55,606 nt of DNA from Rubrivivax sp. (GTDB lineage Bacteria; Pseudomonadota; Gammaproteobacteria; Burkholderiales; Burkholderiaceae_C), in contig JALHPY010000016.1 of NCBI GenBank assembly GCA_022842305.1, positions 1 to 55,606 of the forward strand. Direction: 5' to 3'. Made by a program: the position numbers and the translations under genes. The first letter of the stretch is position 1, and each line of letters starts with the position of its first letter. Positions 38,268-48,205 of the stretch are shown in pieces. The notes under the pieces are model-generated. The model did not search any database. It was not told the DNA's origin and was given only the letters and a program-made list of their open reading frames with translations.

Positions 38268-39206
38268 ATGCATCCATTCGCTTTCGTCTTCCCGGGCCAG
38301 GGCTCGCAATCCGTCGGCATGCTCGACGCCTGGGGCGACCACCCCGCCGTGGCGCAGACCCTGGCAGAAGCCTCGGCCGCGCTGGGCGAGGACATCGCCC
38401 GCCTCATCCATGAAGGCCCGAAAGAGGCACTCGAGCTCACCACCAACACGCAGCCGGTGATGCTGACCGCGGCCATCGCCTGCTGGCGCGCCTGGCTGGC
38501 CGAAGGCGGCCCCGAGCCCGTGGCCGTGGCCGGCCATTCGCTGGGCGAGTACAGCGCCCTGGTGGCCGCCGGTGCGCTGACGCTGGCCGACGCGCTGCCG
38601 CTGGTGCGCCTGCGCGCGCAGGCCATGCAGCAGGCCGTGCCCGTGGGCGCCGGCGCCATGGCCGCCATCCTGGGCCTGGACGCGGCCGCGGTGCGCGAAG
38701 CCTGCGCCGCCGTGGCGGCGGCCAGTGGCGAGGTGGTGGAGCCGGCCAACTTCAACGATCCCAAGCAGACCGTTATCGCCGGCAGCAAGGCCGGCGTCGA
38801 CCTGGCCTGCGAAAAGCTCAAGGCCATGGGCGCCAAGCGCGCACTGCTGCTGGCTGTGTCTGCACCCTTCCACTCGTCGCTGATGAAGCCGGCGGCCGAG
38901 GTGCTGCGCCAGCGCCTGGTGGACGTGGCCATCGCCCCGCCGCGCATCGCCGTGGTCAACAACATCGACGTGGCCGTGCAGACCGAGCCCGATGCCATCC
39001 GCGACGCGCTCTACCGCCAGTCCTTCGGGCCGGTGCGCTGGGTCGAACTGACGCAGGCGCTGCGCGCGCGTGGCCTGACGCACATCTTCGAGTGCGGGCC
39101 GGGCAAGGTGCTGGCCGGCCTGGTCAAGCGCGTGGATGCCGGCATCGTCTCTGCCACCGTGCTCGACCCGGCCAGCTTGCAGCAGGCCAAGGAAATGCTG
39201 GCATGA
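38268..39206 (+). CDS. fabD: Malonyl-CoA:ACP transacylase
   Basis: The protein has 312 residues. The nucleophile is Ser91 in VAGHSLGEYSAL and the partner is His202 in APFHSSLMKP. The N-terminal FVFPGQGSQSVGML forms the oxyanion-hole region. It loads malonate onto ACP for FabH and FabF. Fourteen bases separate it from fabH, and its stop overlaps the fabG start by four bases. Confidence 0.97.
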   Translation: MHPFAFVFPGQGSQSVGMLDAWGDHPAVAQTLAEASAALGEDIARLIHEGPKEALELTTNTQPVMLTAAIACWRAWLAEGGPEPVAVAGHSLGEYSALVAAGALTLADALPLVRLRAQAMQQAVPVGAGAMAAILGLDAAAVREACAAVAAASGEVVEPANFNDPKQTVIAGSKAGVDLACEKLKAMGAKRALLLAVSAPFHSSLMKPAAEVLRQRLVDVAIAPPRIAVVNNIDVAVQTEPDAIRDALYRQSFGPVRWVELTQALRARGLTHIFECGPGKVLAGLVKRVDAGIVSATVLDPASLQQAKEMLA

Positions 39207-39952
39207 GCCAAGCCCCCGCTACACCCCAGGTCGCGCTGGTCACCGGCGCGTCGCGCGGCATCGGCCGCGCCATCGCCCTGGCCCTGGCCGACGCCGGCTT
39301 TCGCGTGGTCGGCACCGCCACCACTGAAAGCGGCGCCGCCGGCATCGGCGAGGCCCTGGCCGGCCACGCCGGCTGCCGCGGCATCGTGCTCAACGTCACC
39401 GACGCCGCGGCGCTGGACGCCACGATCGACGGCATCGCCAAAGAGATGGGCGGCCTGCACGTGCTGGTCAACAACGCCGGCATCACGCGCGACACGCTGT
39501 CGATGCGCATGAAGGACGAGGACTGGGACGCGGTGCTGGACACCAACCTCAAGGCCGTGTTCCGCGCCTGCCGCGCCGCCACCAAGCCCATGATGCGCCA
39601 GCGCTACGGGCGCATCGTCAACATCACCTCGGTGGTGGGCGTCAGCGGCAACGCCGGCCAGGCCAACTACGCCGCGGCCAAGGCCGGCGTGGCCGGCTTG
39701 ACGCGCTCGCTGGCGCGCGAACTGGGCGGCCGCAACATCACCGTCAACTGCGTGGCGCCCGGCTTCATCGCCACCGACATGACCGAGGGTCTGCCCGAGG
39801 CCGCCAAGACCGCGATGCTGGCCAGCATCCCGCTGGGCCGCCTGGGCACGGCCGCGGAGGTGGCGCATGCGGTAGCCTTCCTGGTATCGGCCCAGGCCGG
39901 CTACATCACCGGCACCGAGCTGCACGTCAACGGCGGCATGGTCATGTGCTGA
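39203..39952 (+). CDS. fabG: 3-oxoacyl-ACP reductase
   Basis: ATG 39203 overlaps the fabD stop and gives 249 residues; in-frame text upstream belongs to another frame of fabD. The short-chain dehydrogenase core is complete: [13 protein letters not shown] (NADP loop), [10 protein letters not shown], Ser143 in NITSVVG, and Tyr156/Lys160 in NYAAAKAG. The end [17 protein letters not shown] is the FabG signature. It reduces the beta-keto group in each elongation cycle. Confidence 0.97.
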   Translation: MSQAPATPQVALVTGASRGIGRAIALALADAGFRVVGTATTESGAAGIGEALAGHAGCRGIVLNVTDAAALDATIDGIAKEMGGLHVLVNNAGITRDTLSMRMKDEDWDAVLDTNLKAVFRACRAATKPMMRQRYGRIVNITSVVGVSGNAGQANYAAAKAGVAGLTRSLARELGGRNITVNCVAPGFIATDMTEGLPEAAKTAMLASIPLGRLGTAAEVAHAVAFLVSAQAGYITGTELHVNGGMVMC

Positions 39953-40000
39953 GCGCCATCCTGGCGCGACAATTTCCGGTGCCCGCCCGGCCGGTAGAAT
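39953..40000 (+). promoter_or_regulatory. Hairpin and promoter between fabG and acpP
   Basis: A small hairpin GCGCCA-TCC-TGGCGC (39953-39967) directly follows the fabG stop and may slow or end transcription. It is followed by TTTCCG at 39973-39978 and TAGAAT at 39995-40000 with a 16-base spacer, a plausible sigma-70 promoter for acpP. A separate acpP promoter makes sense because this protein is needed in large amounts. A very strong ribosome site, GGAGGAG, lies just before the acpP start. Confidence 0.5.
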
Positions 40001-40037
40001 CCCGGGCTGTTTTTCCGATCCCACTCCTGGAGGAGTC

Positions 40038-40277
40038 ATGAGCGATATCGAAGCGCGAGTCAAGAAGATCATTGCCGAACAACTCGGCGTACCCGAATCC
40101 GACGTCACGAACGAGAAGGCCTTCGTCGCCGACCTCGGCGCCGACTCGCTGGACACTGTTGAACTGGTGATGGCGCTGGAGGACGAGTTCGGCATCGAGA
40201 TCCCCGACGAAGAGGCCGAGAAGATCACCACCGTGCAGTTGGCGATCGATTACGCGGTCAACAACCAGAAGGCTTGA
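40038..40277 (+). CDS. acpP: Acyl carrier protein
   Basis: The protein has 79 residues and is strongly acidic. The phosphopantetheine site is Ser37 in [19 protein letters not shown]. It carries growing acyl chains for the Fab enzymes around it and is activated by AcpS, encoded 12.5 kb downstream. It starts at ATG 40038 behind a near-perfect ribosome site, and fabF follows after seven bases. Confidence 0.98.
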   Translation: MSDIEARVKKIIAEQLGVPESDVTNEKAFVADLGADSLDTVELVMALEDEFGIEIPDEEAEKITTVQLAIDYAVNNQKA

Positions 40278-40284
40278 TCCCGCG

Positions 40285-41529
40285 ATGACCAGGCGGCGCG
40301 TCGTCGTCACCGGCCTGGGCCTCGTCAGCCCGGTCGGCAATTCCGTGGCCGAGGGCTGGGGCAACCTGCTCGCCGGGCGCAGCGGCATTGACCTCATCAC
40401 CAAGTTCGATGCGGCGGCCTTTTCCTGCCGCTTCGCGGGTGAGGTCAAGGGCTTCAACATCGAGGACTACATCCCGGGCAAGGAAGCCCGCCACATGGAT
40501 GCCTTCATCCATTTCGGCATGGCCGCGGCCATCCAGGCGGTGCAGGATGCCGGGCTGCCCACGGGCGATGCCCTGAACGAGGAAAGCGCCGAACGCATCG
40601 GCGTGATCGTCGGTTCGGGCATCGGCGGCCTGCCGATGATCGAGCAGACCCAGGACGAATACCGCGCACGCGGGCCACGGCGCATTTCGCCCTTCTTCGT
40701 GCCCGCCTCGATCATCAACATGATCTCGGGCCACATCTCGATCAAGTACGGCTTCACCGGCCCCAACCTGGCGGTGGTGACGGCCTGCACGACGGGCCTG
40801 CACTGCATCGGGCAGGCCGGCCGGCTGATCGAGTACGGCGACGCTGACGTCATGGTGGCCGGCGGCGCCGAAAGCACGGTCTCGCCGCTGGGCCTGGGCG
40901 GCTTCGCGGCGGCGCGCGCGCTGTCCACGCGCAACGACGACCCCAAGACCGCGTCGCGGCCCTGGGACAAGGCGCGCGACGGCTTCGTGCTAGGTGAAGG
41001 CGCGGGCGTGCTGGTGCTCGAGGAATACGAGCACGCCAAGCGGCGTGGCGCCAGGATCTACGCCGAACTGGCCGGCTTCGGCATGGGCGCCGACGCCTTC
41101 CACATGACCGCGCCCAACGTCGACGGCCCCAAGCGCTCGATGAAGGCGGCACTGCGCAGCGCCGGCGTCGACCCGTCCGCAGTGCAGTACCTCAACGCGC
41201 ACGGCACGAGCACGCCGCTGGGCGACGTGAACGAGACCAACGCCATCAAGCTGGCCTTCGGCGACCACGCCAAGTCGCTGGTGGTCAATTCCACCAAGTC
41301 GATGACCGGCCACCTGCTGGGCGGCGCCGGTGGCATCGAGTCGCTGTTCACCGTGCTGGCCATCCACCACCAGGTGTCGCCGCCCACGATCAACATCTTT
41401 GACCAGGATCCCGAGTGCGACCTGGACTACTGCGCCAACCAGGCGCGCGAGATGAAGATCGAATACGGCATGAAGAACAACTTCGGCTTCGGCGGCACCA
41501 ACGGCACGCTGATCTTCAGGCGCGTCTGA
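40285..41529 (+). CDS. fabF: Beta-ketoacyl-ACP synthase II
   Basis: The protein has 414 residues. Cys168 in VVTACTTGLHC is the acyl-binding nucleophile. The two histidines are in YLNAHGTSTPLGD and in NSTKSMTGHLLGGAGG. The C-terminal NNFGFGGTNGTLIFRRV is the usual end. It elongates acyl-ACP and helps in temperature control of unsaturated chains. It is the last fatty acid gene of this run; a small membrane-protein gene and rpoE follow with no terminator. Confidence 0.97.
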   Translation: MTRRRVVVTGLGLVSPVGNSVAEGWGNLLAGRSGIDLITKFDAAAFSCRFAGEVKGFNIEDYIPGKEARHMDAFIHFGMAAAIQAVQDAGLPTGDALNEESAERIGVIVGSGIGGLPMIEQTQDEYRARGPRRISPFFVPASIINMISGHISIKYGFTGPNLAVVTACTTGLHCIGQAGRLIEYGDADVMVAGGAESTVSPLGLGGFAAARALSTRNDDPKTASRPWDKARDGFVLGEGAGVLVLEEYEHAKRRGARIYAELAGFGMGADAFHMTAPNVDGPKRSMKAALRSAGVDPSAVQYLNAHGTSTPLGDVNETNAIKLAFGDHAKSLVVNSTKSMTGHLLGGAGGIESLFTVLAIHHQVSPPTINIFDQDPECDLDYCANQAREMKIEYGMKNNFGFGGTNGTLIFRRV

Positions 41530-41532
41530 GCC

Positions 41533-41958
41533 GTGCACCCTGCGCCCCCGGTGAGCGTGCGCGGCACGGGCGGGCGTGGCTGGCGGGCCGTGCAGGTGCT
41601 GTTGCCGGCACTGGCCGCAGGGGTGTTTTCCGCCTGGTTGATGGCGCATGCCCAGGCTTCCCTGTTCCCAGCGGTGCTGCCGGCGCTGGCGGTCGGCGCC
41701 TGGGCGCTGCGCAGCACGCAGCCCCGGTCGCGCACGCTGGCCTGGGACGGCCAGCAGTGGCTCTGCGACGACGTGGCCGGTGAACTGCAAGTGATGATCG
41801 ATCTCGACCGCTGGGTGCTGTTGCGCTGGCGAGGCGCGGGCGCGCGCTGGCTGTGGACGGCTCAGTCCGCGGCCGAGTCGGGCCCCGTCTGGCCCCTGCT
41901 GCGGGCCGCGCTGCACGCCCGCCGGCCGGCCCCCGCGCTGCCGGCCCCGCATGTCTGA
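41533..41958 (+). CDS. Small membrane protein between fabF and rpoE, unknown function
   Basis: GTG 41533, three bases after the fabF stop, gives 141 residues. Two hydrophobic segments lie at about 23-41 and 44-60 (LLPALAAGVFSAWLMAHAQA and LFPAVLPALAVGAWAL). A soluble beta-rich tail follows (TLAWDGQQWLCDD, then VMIDLDRWVLLRWR). This layout of two helices plus a tail with WDG and a WVLLRW strand recalls the YgfX group, but I would not rely on that. It overlaps rpoE by eight bases and so may be cotranslated with sigma-E. Confidence 0.7.
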   Translation: MHPAPPVSVRGTGGRGWRAVQVLLPALAAGVFSAWLMAHAQASLFPAVLPALAVGAWALRSTQPRSRTLAWDGQQWLCDDVAGELQVMIDLDRWVLLRWRGAGARWLWTAQSAAESGPVWPLLRAALHARRPAPALPAPHV

Positions 41959-42565
41959 CTCGGATGCCGACGCCCTGCTGGTCGAGCGCGTCAAGCTCGG
42001 CGACGTGCGGGCCTTCGAGATGCTGGTGGTCAAGTACCAGCGCCGGATCGAGCGTCTGATCGGCCGCATGGTGCGCGACGTCGACCTGGTGCAGGACATC
42101 GCACAGGAGAGCTTCATCCGCGCCTACCGCGCGCTGCCGCAGTTCCGCGGCGAGAGCGCCTTCTACACTTGGCTTTACCGCATCGCCGTCAACACCGCCA
42201 AGAAGGCGCTGATGGACATGAAGCGCGACCCGCTGGTGTCGGAGTCGGCGCTGCGCGGCGGCGGCGGCGACGAGAACGATGAAACTTCGCGTGTCGAGAA
42301 TGAACTAACCGACGGCGAAACACCCGAAGCCCTGCTCGCCAGCAAAGAGGTCGCGGCCGCCGTCAACGCCGCCATCGAGGCCTTGTCGGAAGACCTTCGA
42401 CAGGCCATCACGCTGCGCGAGATCGAAGGCCTCAGCTACGAAGAGATTGCCGAACTGATGAACTGCCCGATCGGAACCGTGCGTTCGCGCATCTTCCGCG
42501 CCCGAGAAGCCATCGCCGCGCGCCTGCGGCCCTTGCTCGACACGCGCGACGGTGAACGCTGGTAA
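41951..42565 (+). CDS. rpoE: RNA polymerase sigma-E factor
   Basis: The protein has 204 residues. Region 2 (YQRRIERLIGRMVRDVDLVQ, then FIRAYRALPQFRGESAFYTW) and region 4 (LREIEGLSYEEIAELMNCPI, then GTVRSRIFRAREAI) are complete. The family text fits RpoE/AlgU, the extracytoplasmic factor that answers misfolded outer-membrane proteins. The next three genes are its anti-sigma factor, the RseB regulator and the DegP-type protease, a full signalling set. Confidence 0.97.
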   Translation: MSDSDADALLVERVKLGDVRAFEMLVVKYQRRIERLIGRMVRDVDLVQDIAQESFIRAYRALPQFRGESAFYTWLYRIAVNTAKKALMDMKRDPLVSESALRGGGGDENDETSRVENELTDGETPEALLASKEVAAAVNAAIEALSEDLRQAITLREIEGLSYEEIAELMNCPIGTVRSRIFRAREAIAARLRPLLDTRDGERW

Positions 42566-42609
42566 GCCCGCCCTGCCCTGCCAAGGATTCCACTGACCGC
42601 CCATCGCCC

Positions 42610-43296
42610 ATGATGTCCCAAGCCCCGAGTCAACAGGCCGCAGCCGGCGCGCCGCATGACGAAGTCTCCGCCGGCGAGGATCGTTTGTGGCTGTCGGCAC
42701 TGGCCGACGGCGATGCCGAGGCCGTGCACAAGGCCTGCGCGCTGTGGCGCAGCGACGCCGAGGCGCGGCGCAGCTGGCACAGCTACCACCTGATAGGCGA
42801 CGTGCTGCGCAGCGACGAACTGGCCGGCAGCCCGGCACGTGACGCCGCCTTCCTGCAAGGCCTGCGCACACGCCTGGCGCAAGAACCCGTGATCGTGCTG
42901 CCGGCCGAGGCCGGCACGCTGTTGCAGGGCACGCGCAAGCCGGCGCCGCAGCGCCAGCGCTGGCTGCTGCCCATGGCGGCGGCCGCGGGCTTCGTGGTGG
43001 TGGCCGGTGTGCTGGTGGTACTGCGCATGGGCGGTGGCGAGACGCAGGCCGGTTGGGCGTCCCTGCGTGGCACGTTGAGCGGCACGCCCTCCCCGAACGT
43101 CACGCTCGTCGGCAACGGCACGCCGCACAGCGCCAGCCCGCTGGCCGGCACGGCCGGCGCCGTGGTCATCCGCGACCCGCGCCTGGACGAGTTCCTGCGC
43201 GCGCACCAGTCGGCACGGGGCGGCATGGCGGTGGCGGCGCCCGGCGGCGCACTGCGCCGCGTGGAGCCCGTCGGCAACCCCGTCGCCGAGCGGTGA
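42610..43296 (+). CDS. rseA: Anti-sigma-E factor RseA/MucA
   Basis: The protein has 228 residues. The cytoplasmic N-terminal domain (WLSALADGDAEAVHKACALW, then WHSYHLIGDVLRSDEL) is the sigma-E-binding RseA_N fold. A single membrane helix lies at about 119-140 (LLPMAAAAGFVVVAGVLVVL), followed by a periplasmic tail for RseB and DegS-type cleavage. It is encoded right after rpoE and its stop overlaps the rseB start as GTGA. Confidence 0.92.
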   Translation: MMSQAPSQQAAAGAPHDEVSAGEDRLWLSALADGDAEAVHKACALWRSDAEARRSWHSYHLIGDVLRSDELAGSPARDAAFLQGLRTRLAQEPVIVLPAEAGTLLQGTRKPAPQRQRWLLPMAAAAGFVVVAGVLVVLRMGGGETQAGWASLRGTLSGTPSPNVTLVGNGTPHSASPLAGTAGAVVIRDPRLDEFLRAHQSARGGMAVAAPGGALRRVEPVGNPVAER

Positions 43297-44336
43297 GGGC
43301 GCGGCCCGTTCTTCGCGGGCTGGCGGGGCTGATCTGCGCCGCCTGCGCGGCTTGTCTCGGGCCTGCCGCGCTGGCGCAATCGGGCGGGGCGGCAGCAACT
43401 GCGCAGCAGCCCGCCACGCAGTCGGCCTCGGAAGCGCGCGCCTGGCTGGCGCGCATGCAGGCCGCCGCCACGCGCGCCAACTACCAGGGCACGATGGTCT
43501 TCATCAACGGCAGCCACCTGTCGAGTTCGCGCGTCTGGCACTTCTGGCTGGGTGACCAGACCTACGAGCGCCTGGAATCGCTGGACGGGCGCCAGCAGAA
43601 CGTGATCCGCCACAACGACATGGTGCAGACCATCTGGCCGCAGTCGCGCGTGACCGTGCTCGAAAAGCGCGAAACCCTGGCCGCCTGGACGACCACGCCG
43701 CAGGCGGTGGATCCGCTGGCGCTGGAGCAATACGAACTGCGGCGCGAAGGCCAGGCGCGCATCGCCGGCCGCCAGGCCGCGGTGCTGCTGCTCGAACCGC
43801 GCGACGGCCTGCGCTACGCCCAGCGCCTGTGGGCCGACCAGACCACCGGGCTGATGCTGCGCGCAGACGTGCTGGGCCAGGGCGCGCCGCGCCCGGTGCT
43901 CGAGTCCACGGCCTATTCCGAGGTCGAGATCGGCGTGCGGCCGCAGCCCGAACTGGTGCTGGGGGTGGCGCGCAAGCTCGAGGGCTACCGTCTGTTGCGG
44001 CCGCAGCTGGAGCGCACCTCGCTGGACGCGGAAGGCTGGGCTGTGGCGCGGCCCGTGGCGGGCTTCCAGCTCTCGGGCTGCGTGCGCCGCGGCATGGCCC
44101 ACGCCAGCGAGGACGAATCGGTGCTGCAGGCCGTGTTCACCGACGGCTTGACGCATGTATCGCTGTTCATCGAACCTTACCGTCCGCAGCAGCACCGGGG
44201 CGAATCGCAGGCGCAGCAGGGCGCCACCGCCACCATCGCCGCGCGCCGCGGCGAGCACTGGTTCACCGCCGTCGGCGACGTGCCGCCGGCCACCCTCAAA
44301 CTGTTTGCCGACGCCATCGAGCGGCGGCGCCCCTGA
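43293..44336 (+). CDS. rseB: Periplasmic sigma-E regulator RseB/MucB
   Basis: The start is GTG 43293 within the rseA stop, giving 347 residues with a signal peptide (LAGLICAACAACLGPAALAQ). The N-terminal LolA-like domain has NYQGTMVFINGSHLSSSRVW and RQNVIRHNDMVQTIWPQ-type text. The C-terminal domain has VFTDGLTHVSLFIEP and RRGEHWFTAVGDVPPATL. RseB shields RseA from cleavage until lipopolysaccharide or unfolded porins build up. Confidence 0.93.
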   Translation: MRARPVLRGLAGLICAACAACLGPAALAQSGGAAATAQQPATQSASEARAWLARMQAAATRANYQGTMVFINGSHLSSSRVWHFWLGDQTYERLESLDGRQQNVIRHNDMVQTIWPQSRVTVLEKRETLAAWTTTPQAVDPLALEQYELRREGQARIAGRQAAVLLLEPRDGLRYAQRLWADQTTGLMLRADVLGQGAPRPVLESTAYSEVEIGVRPQPELVLGVARKLEGYRLLRPQLERTSLDAEGWAVARPVAGFQLSGCVRRGMAHASEDESVLQAVFTDGLTHVSLFIEPYRPQQHRGESQAQQGATATIAARRGEHWFTAVGDVPPATLKLFADAIERRRP

Positions 44337-44382
44337 GTCCGGTCCTTTTCCATAACGCCTCCGCCTCGAACGAGCCCACCCG

Positions 44383-45870
44383 ATGAAATCTACTGCCTTG
44401 CCCTCGTACCGCCCCTGGGCCCGCCGCACCGCGCTGATGCTGGCAGGCCTGTTGCTGGCGGCCACCGCGCTGCTGTCGCTGCCGGGGCATGCACAGACCG
44501 TGCAACTGCCCGACTTCACCGAACTGGTCGAACGCGTCGGGCCTTCGGTGGTCAACATCCGCACCACCGAGAAGCGCTCGACCGCGGCCATGCCCCCGGG
44601 CCATGGCGGCTCCGAGGTCGACCCCAGCATCGAAGAATTCTTCCGCCGCTTCGGCATCCCCATGCCCGGCCGGCCCGACCCGCGCCGCGGCGGCCCGCGC
44701 AACAACGACGACGAGCCACAGCAGCGCGGCGTGGGCTCGGGCTTCATCCTCAGCGCCGACGGTTTCATCATGACCAACGCGCACGTGGTCGACGGCGCCG
44801 ATGAAGTCATCGTCACGCTCACCGACAAGCGCGAGCTCAAGGCGCGCATCATTGGCGCCGACAAGCGCTCGGACGTGGCCGTTGTCAAGGTCGACGCCAG
44901 CGGCCTGCCCTTCGTGCGCATCGGCGACGTCAACCGCCTGAAGGTGGGCGAATGGGTCATGGCCATCGGCTCGCCCTTCGGCCTGGACAACACCGTCACC
45001 GCGGGCATCGTCAGCGCCAAGCAGCGCGACACCGGCGACTTTTTGCCGCTGATCCAGACCGACGTGGCCATCAACCCGGGCAATTCGGGCGGCCCGCTGC
45101 TCAACCTGCGCGGCGAGGTCGTGGGCATCAACTCGCAGATCTACAGCCGCTCGGGCGGCTTCATGGGCATCAGCTTCGCCATCCCCATCGACGAGGCGCA
45201 GCGCGTGTCCGAGCAACTGCGCGCCAACGGCCGCGTCATCCGCGGCCGCATCGGTGTGCAGATCGGCCCCGTCAGCAAGGAAGTGGCCGAATCGATAGGC
45301 CTGGGCCAGCCGCGCGGCGCGCTGGTCAACGGTGTCGAGAAGGACGGCCCGGCCGACAAGGCGGGCGTCGAGGCCGGCGACATCATCGTCAAGGTCGACG
45401 GCAAGGCGGTCGAGAAGTCGGGCGACCTGCCGCGCATCATCGGCGGCATCAAGCCCGGCGCCAAGGCCACGCTGCAGGTCTTCCGCCGCGGCAGCAGCAA
45501 GGACCTGAGCGTCAACGTGGCCGAATTCGAGGCCGACCGACCGACGCGCCGCGCCGCTGCCGAGCCGGGCACGCCGCCGCCCACGGCCACAGCCAAGAGC
45601 GTGCTGGGCCTGACCGTGTCCGACCTGACCGAGGCGCAGAAGAAAGAGCTGCGCGTGCGTGGCGGCGTGCGCGTCGACGCGGTCGAGGGTGCGGCAGCGC
45701 GCGCCGGGCTGCGCGAAGGCGACGTCATCCTGTCGCTGGAAAACGCCGACGTGGTGGACAGCAAGCAGTTCGCCGCGGCCACCGCCAAGGTCGAGAAGGC
45801 CAAGTCGGTGAGCGTGCTGGTGCGGCGCGGCGAGTGGACCAACTACTTCGTCATCAAGCCCGGCAAGTAG
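44383..45870 (+). CDS. degP: Periplasmic serine protease DegP/MucD
   Basis: The protein has 495 residues. The signal peptide ends at GHAQ near residue 38. The trypsin-like triad is His134 (TNAHVVDGADE), Asp164 (SDVAVVKVD) and Ser235 (NPGNSGGPLLNL). Two PDZ domains follow, at about 275-370 (RGRIGVQIGPVSKEVAESIG) and 405-490 (VLGLTVSDLTEAQKKELRVR). It degrades or refolds misfolded envelope proteins as an effector of the sigma-E pathway encoded upstream. A clear terminator follows its stop. Confidence 0.96.
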   Translation: MKSTALPSYRPWARRTALMLAGLLLAATALLSLPGHAQTVQLPDFTELVERVGPSVVNIRTTEKRSTAAMPPGHGGSEVDPSIEEFFRRFGIPMPGRPDPRRGGPRNNDDEPQQRGVGSGFILSADGFIMTNAHVVDGADEVIVTLTDKRELKARIIGADKRSDVAVVKVDASGLPFVRIGDVNRLKVGEWVMAIGSPFGLDNTVTAGIVSAKQRDTGDFLPLIQTDVAINPGNSGGPLLNLRGEVVGINSQIYSRSGGFMGISFAIPIDEAQRVSEQLRANGRVIRGRIGVQIGPVSKEVAESIGLGQPRGALVNGVEKDGPADKAGVEAGDIIVKVDGKAVEKSGDLPRIIGGIKPGAKATLQVFRRGSSKDLSVNVAEFEADRPTRRAAAEPGTPPPTATAKSVLGLTVSDLTEAQKKELRVRGGVRVDAVEGAAARAGLREGDVILSLENADVVDSKQFAAATAKVEKAKSVSVLVRRGEWTNYFVIKPGK

Positions 45871-45880
45871 GCCGGGGCCG

Positions 45881-45912
45881 ACCCGGCGCGCTAGTTGACT
45901 GCGCCGCCGGGT
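45881..45912 (+). terminator. Hairpin terminator of the rpoE-degP operon
   Basis: ACCCGGCGCGC (45881-45891) pairs with GCGCCGCCGGGT (45901-45912) with one bulged base and a nine-base loop, followed by CTTTCC. It lies ten bases after the degP stop. The T tract is short, so it is a moderate terminator. Confidence 0.65.
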
Positions 45913-45934
45913 CTTTCCACACCGTGGAATCGCG

Positions 45935-45973
45935 GGCCGCCGATTTTGTTGCATTGCAACAAGATCGGCGGCC
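45935..45973. repeat. 39-base hairpin with an 18-bp stem
   Basis: GGCCGCCGATTTTGTTGC (45935-45952) pairs with GCAACAAGATCGGCGGCC (45956-45973) around an ATT loop, with a single T-G wobble. This is by far the longest dyad noticed in the window. It lies 22 bases behind the degP terminator and has no T tract. It may be a second, bidirectional transcript end, an RNA stability element, a binding site or a trace of a small mobile repeat. Confidence 0.7.
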
Positions 45974-46214
45974 TTGGCAAGTTAGTGATCGCCAGCTTCA
46001 ATCCTGCACGCCGGTCGATTAGCCGCCATGGCGTCTAGAATCGGCGCGTGCATGGCCTGATTGACCCTCTTGAGCCATGTTTTACGGCCGGCCATGGCAT
46101 GCACGCAACACCCGCCAGAGCCTGTTGATAATCTGTTGACAACTTAGGCCTGTCAGATTGCTGCAACGGCCGGAAATCCAGCAATGACGCGGCTTCCCGC
46201 CCGATGCTTTTGGC
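45974..46214. other. Non-coding stretch before lepA with no clear feature
   Basis: No reading frame with coding character was found. TTGACA occurs at 46136-46141, but no -10 box lies at the right distance. CCATGG and GCATGC words repeat nearby without a clear dyad. Together with the flanking elements this is the only gap longer than 500 bases in the window. Confidence 0.5.
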
Positions 46215-46220
46215 TACAAT
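46215..46220 (+). promoter_or_regulatory. -10 box of the candidate small RNA
   Basis: TACAAT is one base from consensus. Transcription would start about seven bases on, at or near the first stem of the candidate RNA. The -35 region (around CTTCCC) is weak. Confidence 0.45.
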
Positions 46221-46226
46221 GGGCTC

Positions 46227-46291
46227 CCAACAAGCAGTTGCCAAACGTTCTGTTGGAAGGCGCGTCACCCTTTTGGACGCGCCTTTTTTTT
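46227..46291 (+). ncRNA. Candidate small RNA (about 65 nt) or leader RNA upstream of lepA
   Basis: Between a TACAAT box and a strong intrinsic terminator lie only about 65 bases. The first part can fold with CCAACA (46227-46232) pairing to TGTTGG (46251-46256), leaving an open 18-base loop. The second part is the terminator stem. Such a unit of -10 box, open loop, stem and U tract is the classic form of a Hfq-type small RNA. It could instead be an attenuator for lepA, whose start is 97 bases beyond. No tRNA or known RNA family is recognised. Confidence 0.45.
46259..46291 (+). terminator. Strong intrinsic terminator upstream of lepA
   Basis: GGCGCGTC (46259-46266) pairs perfectly with GACGCGCC (46276-46283) around a nine-base loop and runs straight into eight T residues (46284-46291). 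It is the best intrinsic terminator in the window. It does not follow a protein gene, which is why a short transcript is proposed. Confidence 0.85.
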
Positions 46292-46388
46292 GGTGCCCGC
46301 CCGGCCCATCAGTCCTTCGCACCGCAACGCGGTGTGAGAGCGCTCGAGGCAGCGCTCCGGCCGCTGCAGCACGCCCTTCCGTGATCGC

Positions 46389-48197
<1,809 letters not shown>

Positions 48198-48205
48198 ACC
48201 CCGCA

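Noticed and set aside
44296..45954. Long minus-strand frame opposite degP
   Set aside because: The plus strand holds a complete protease with all motifs; the antisense frame is His/Ala/Gly-rich noise, as elsewhere in this GC-rich DNA.
46136..46141. TTGACA as -35 of a lepA promoter
   Set aside because: No -10 box is found 15-19 bases downstream.
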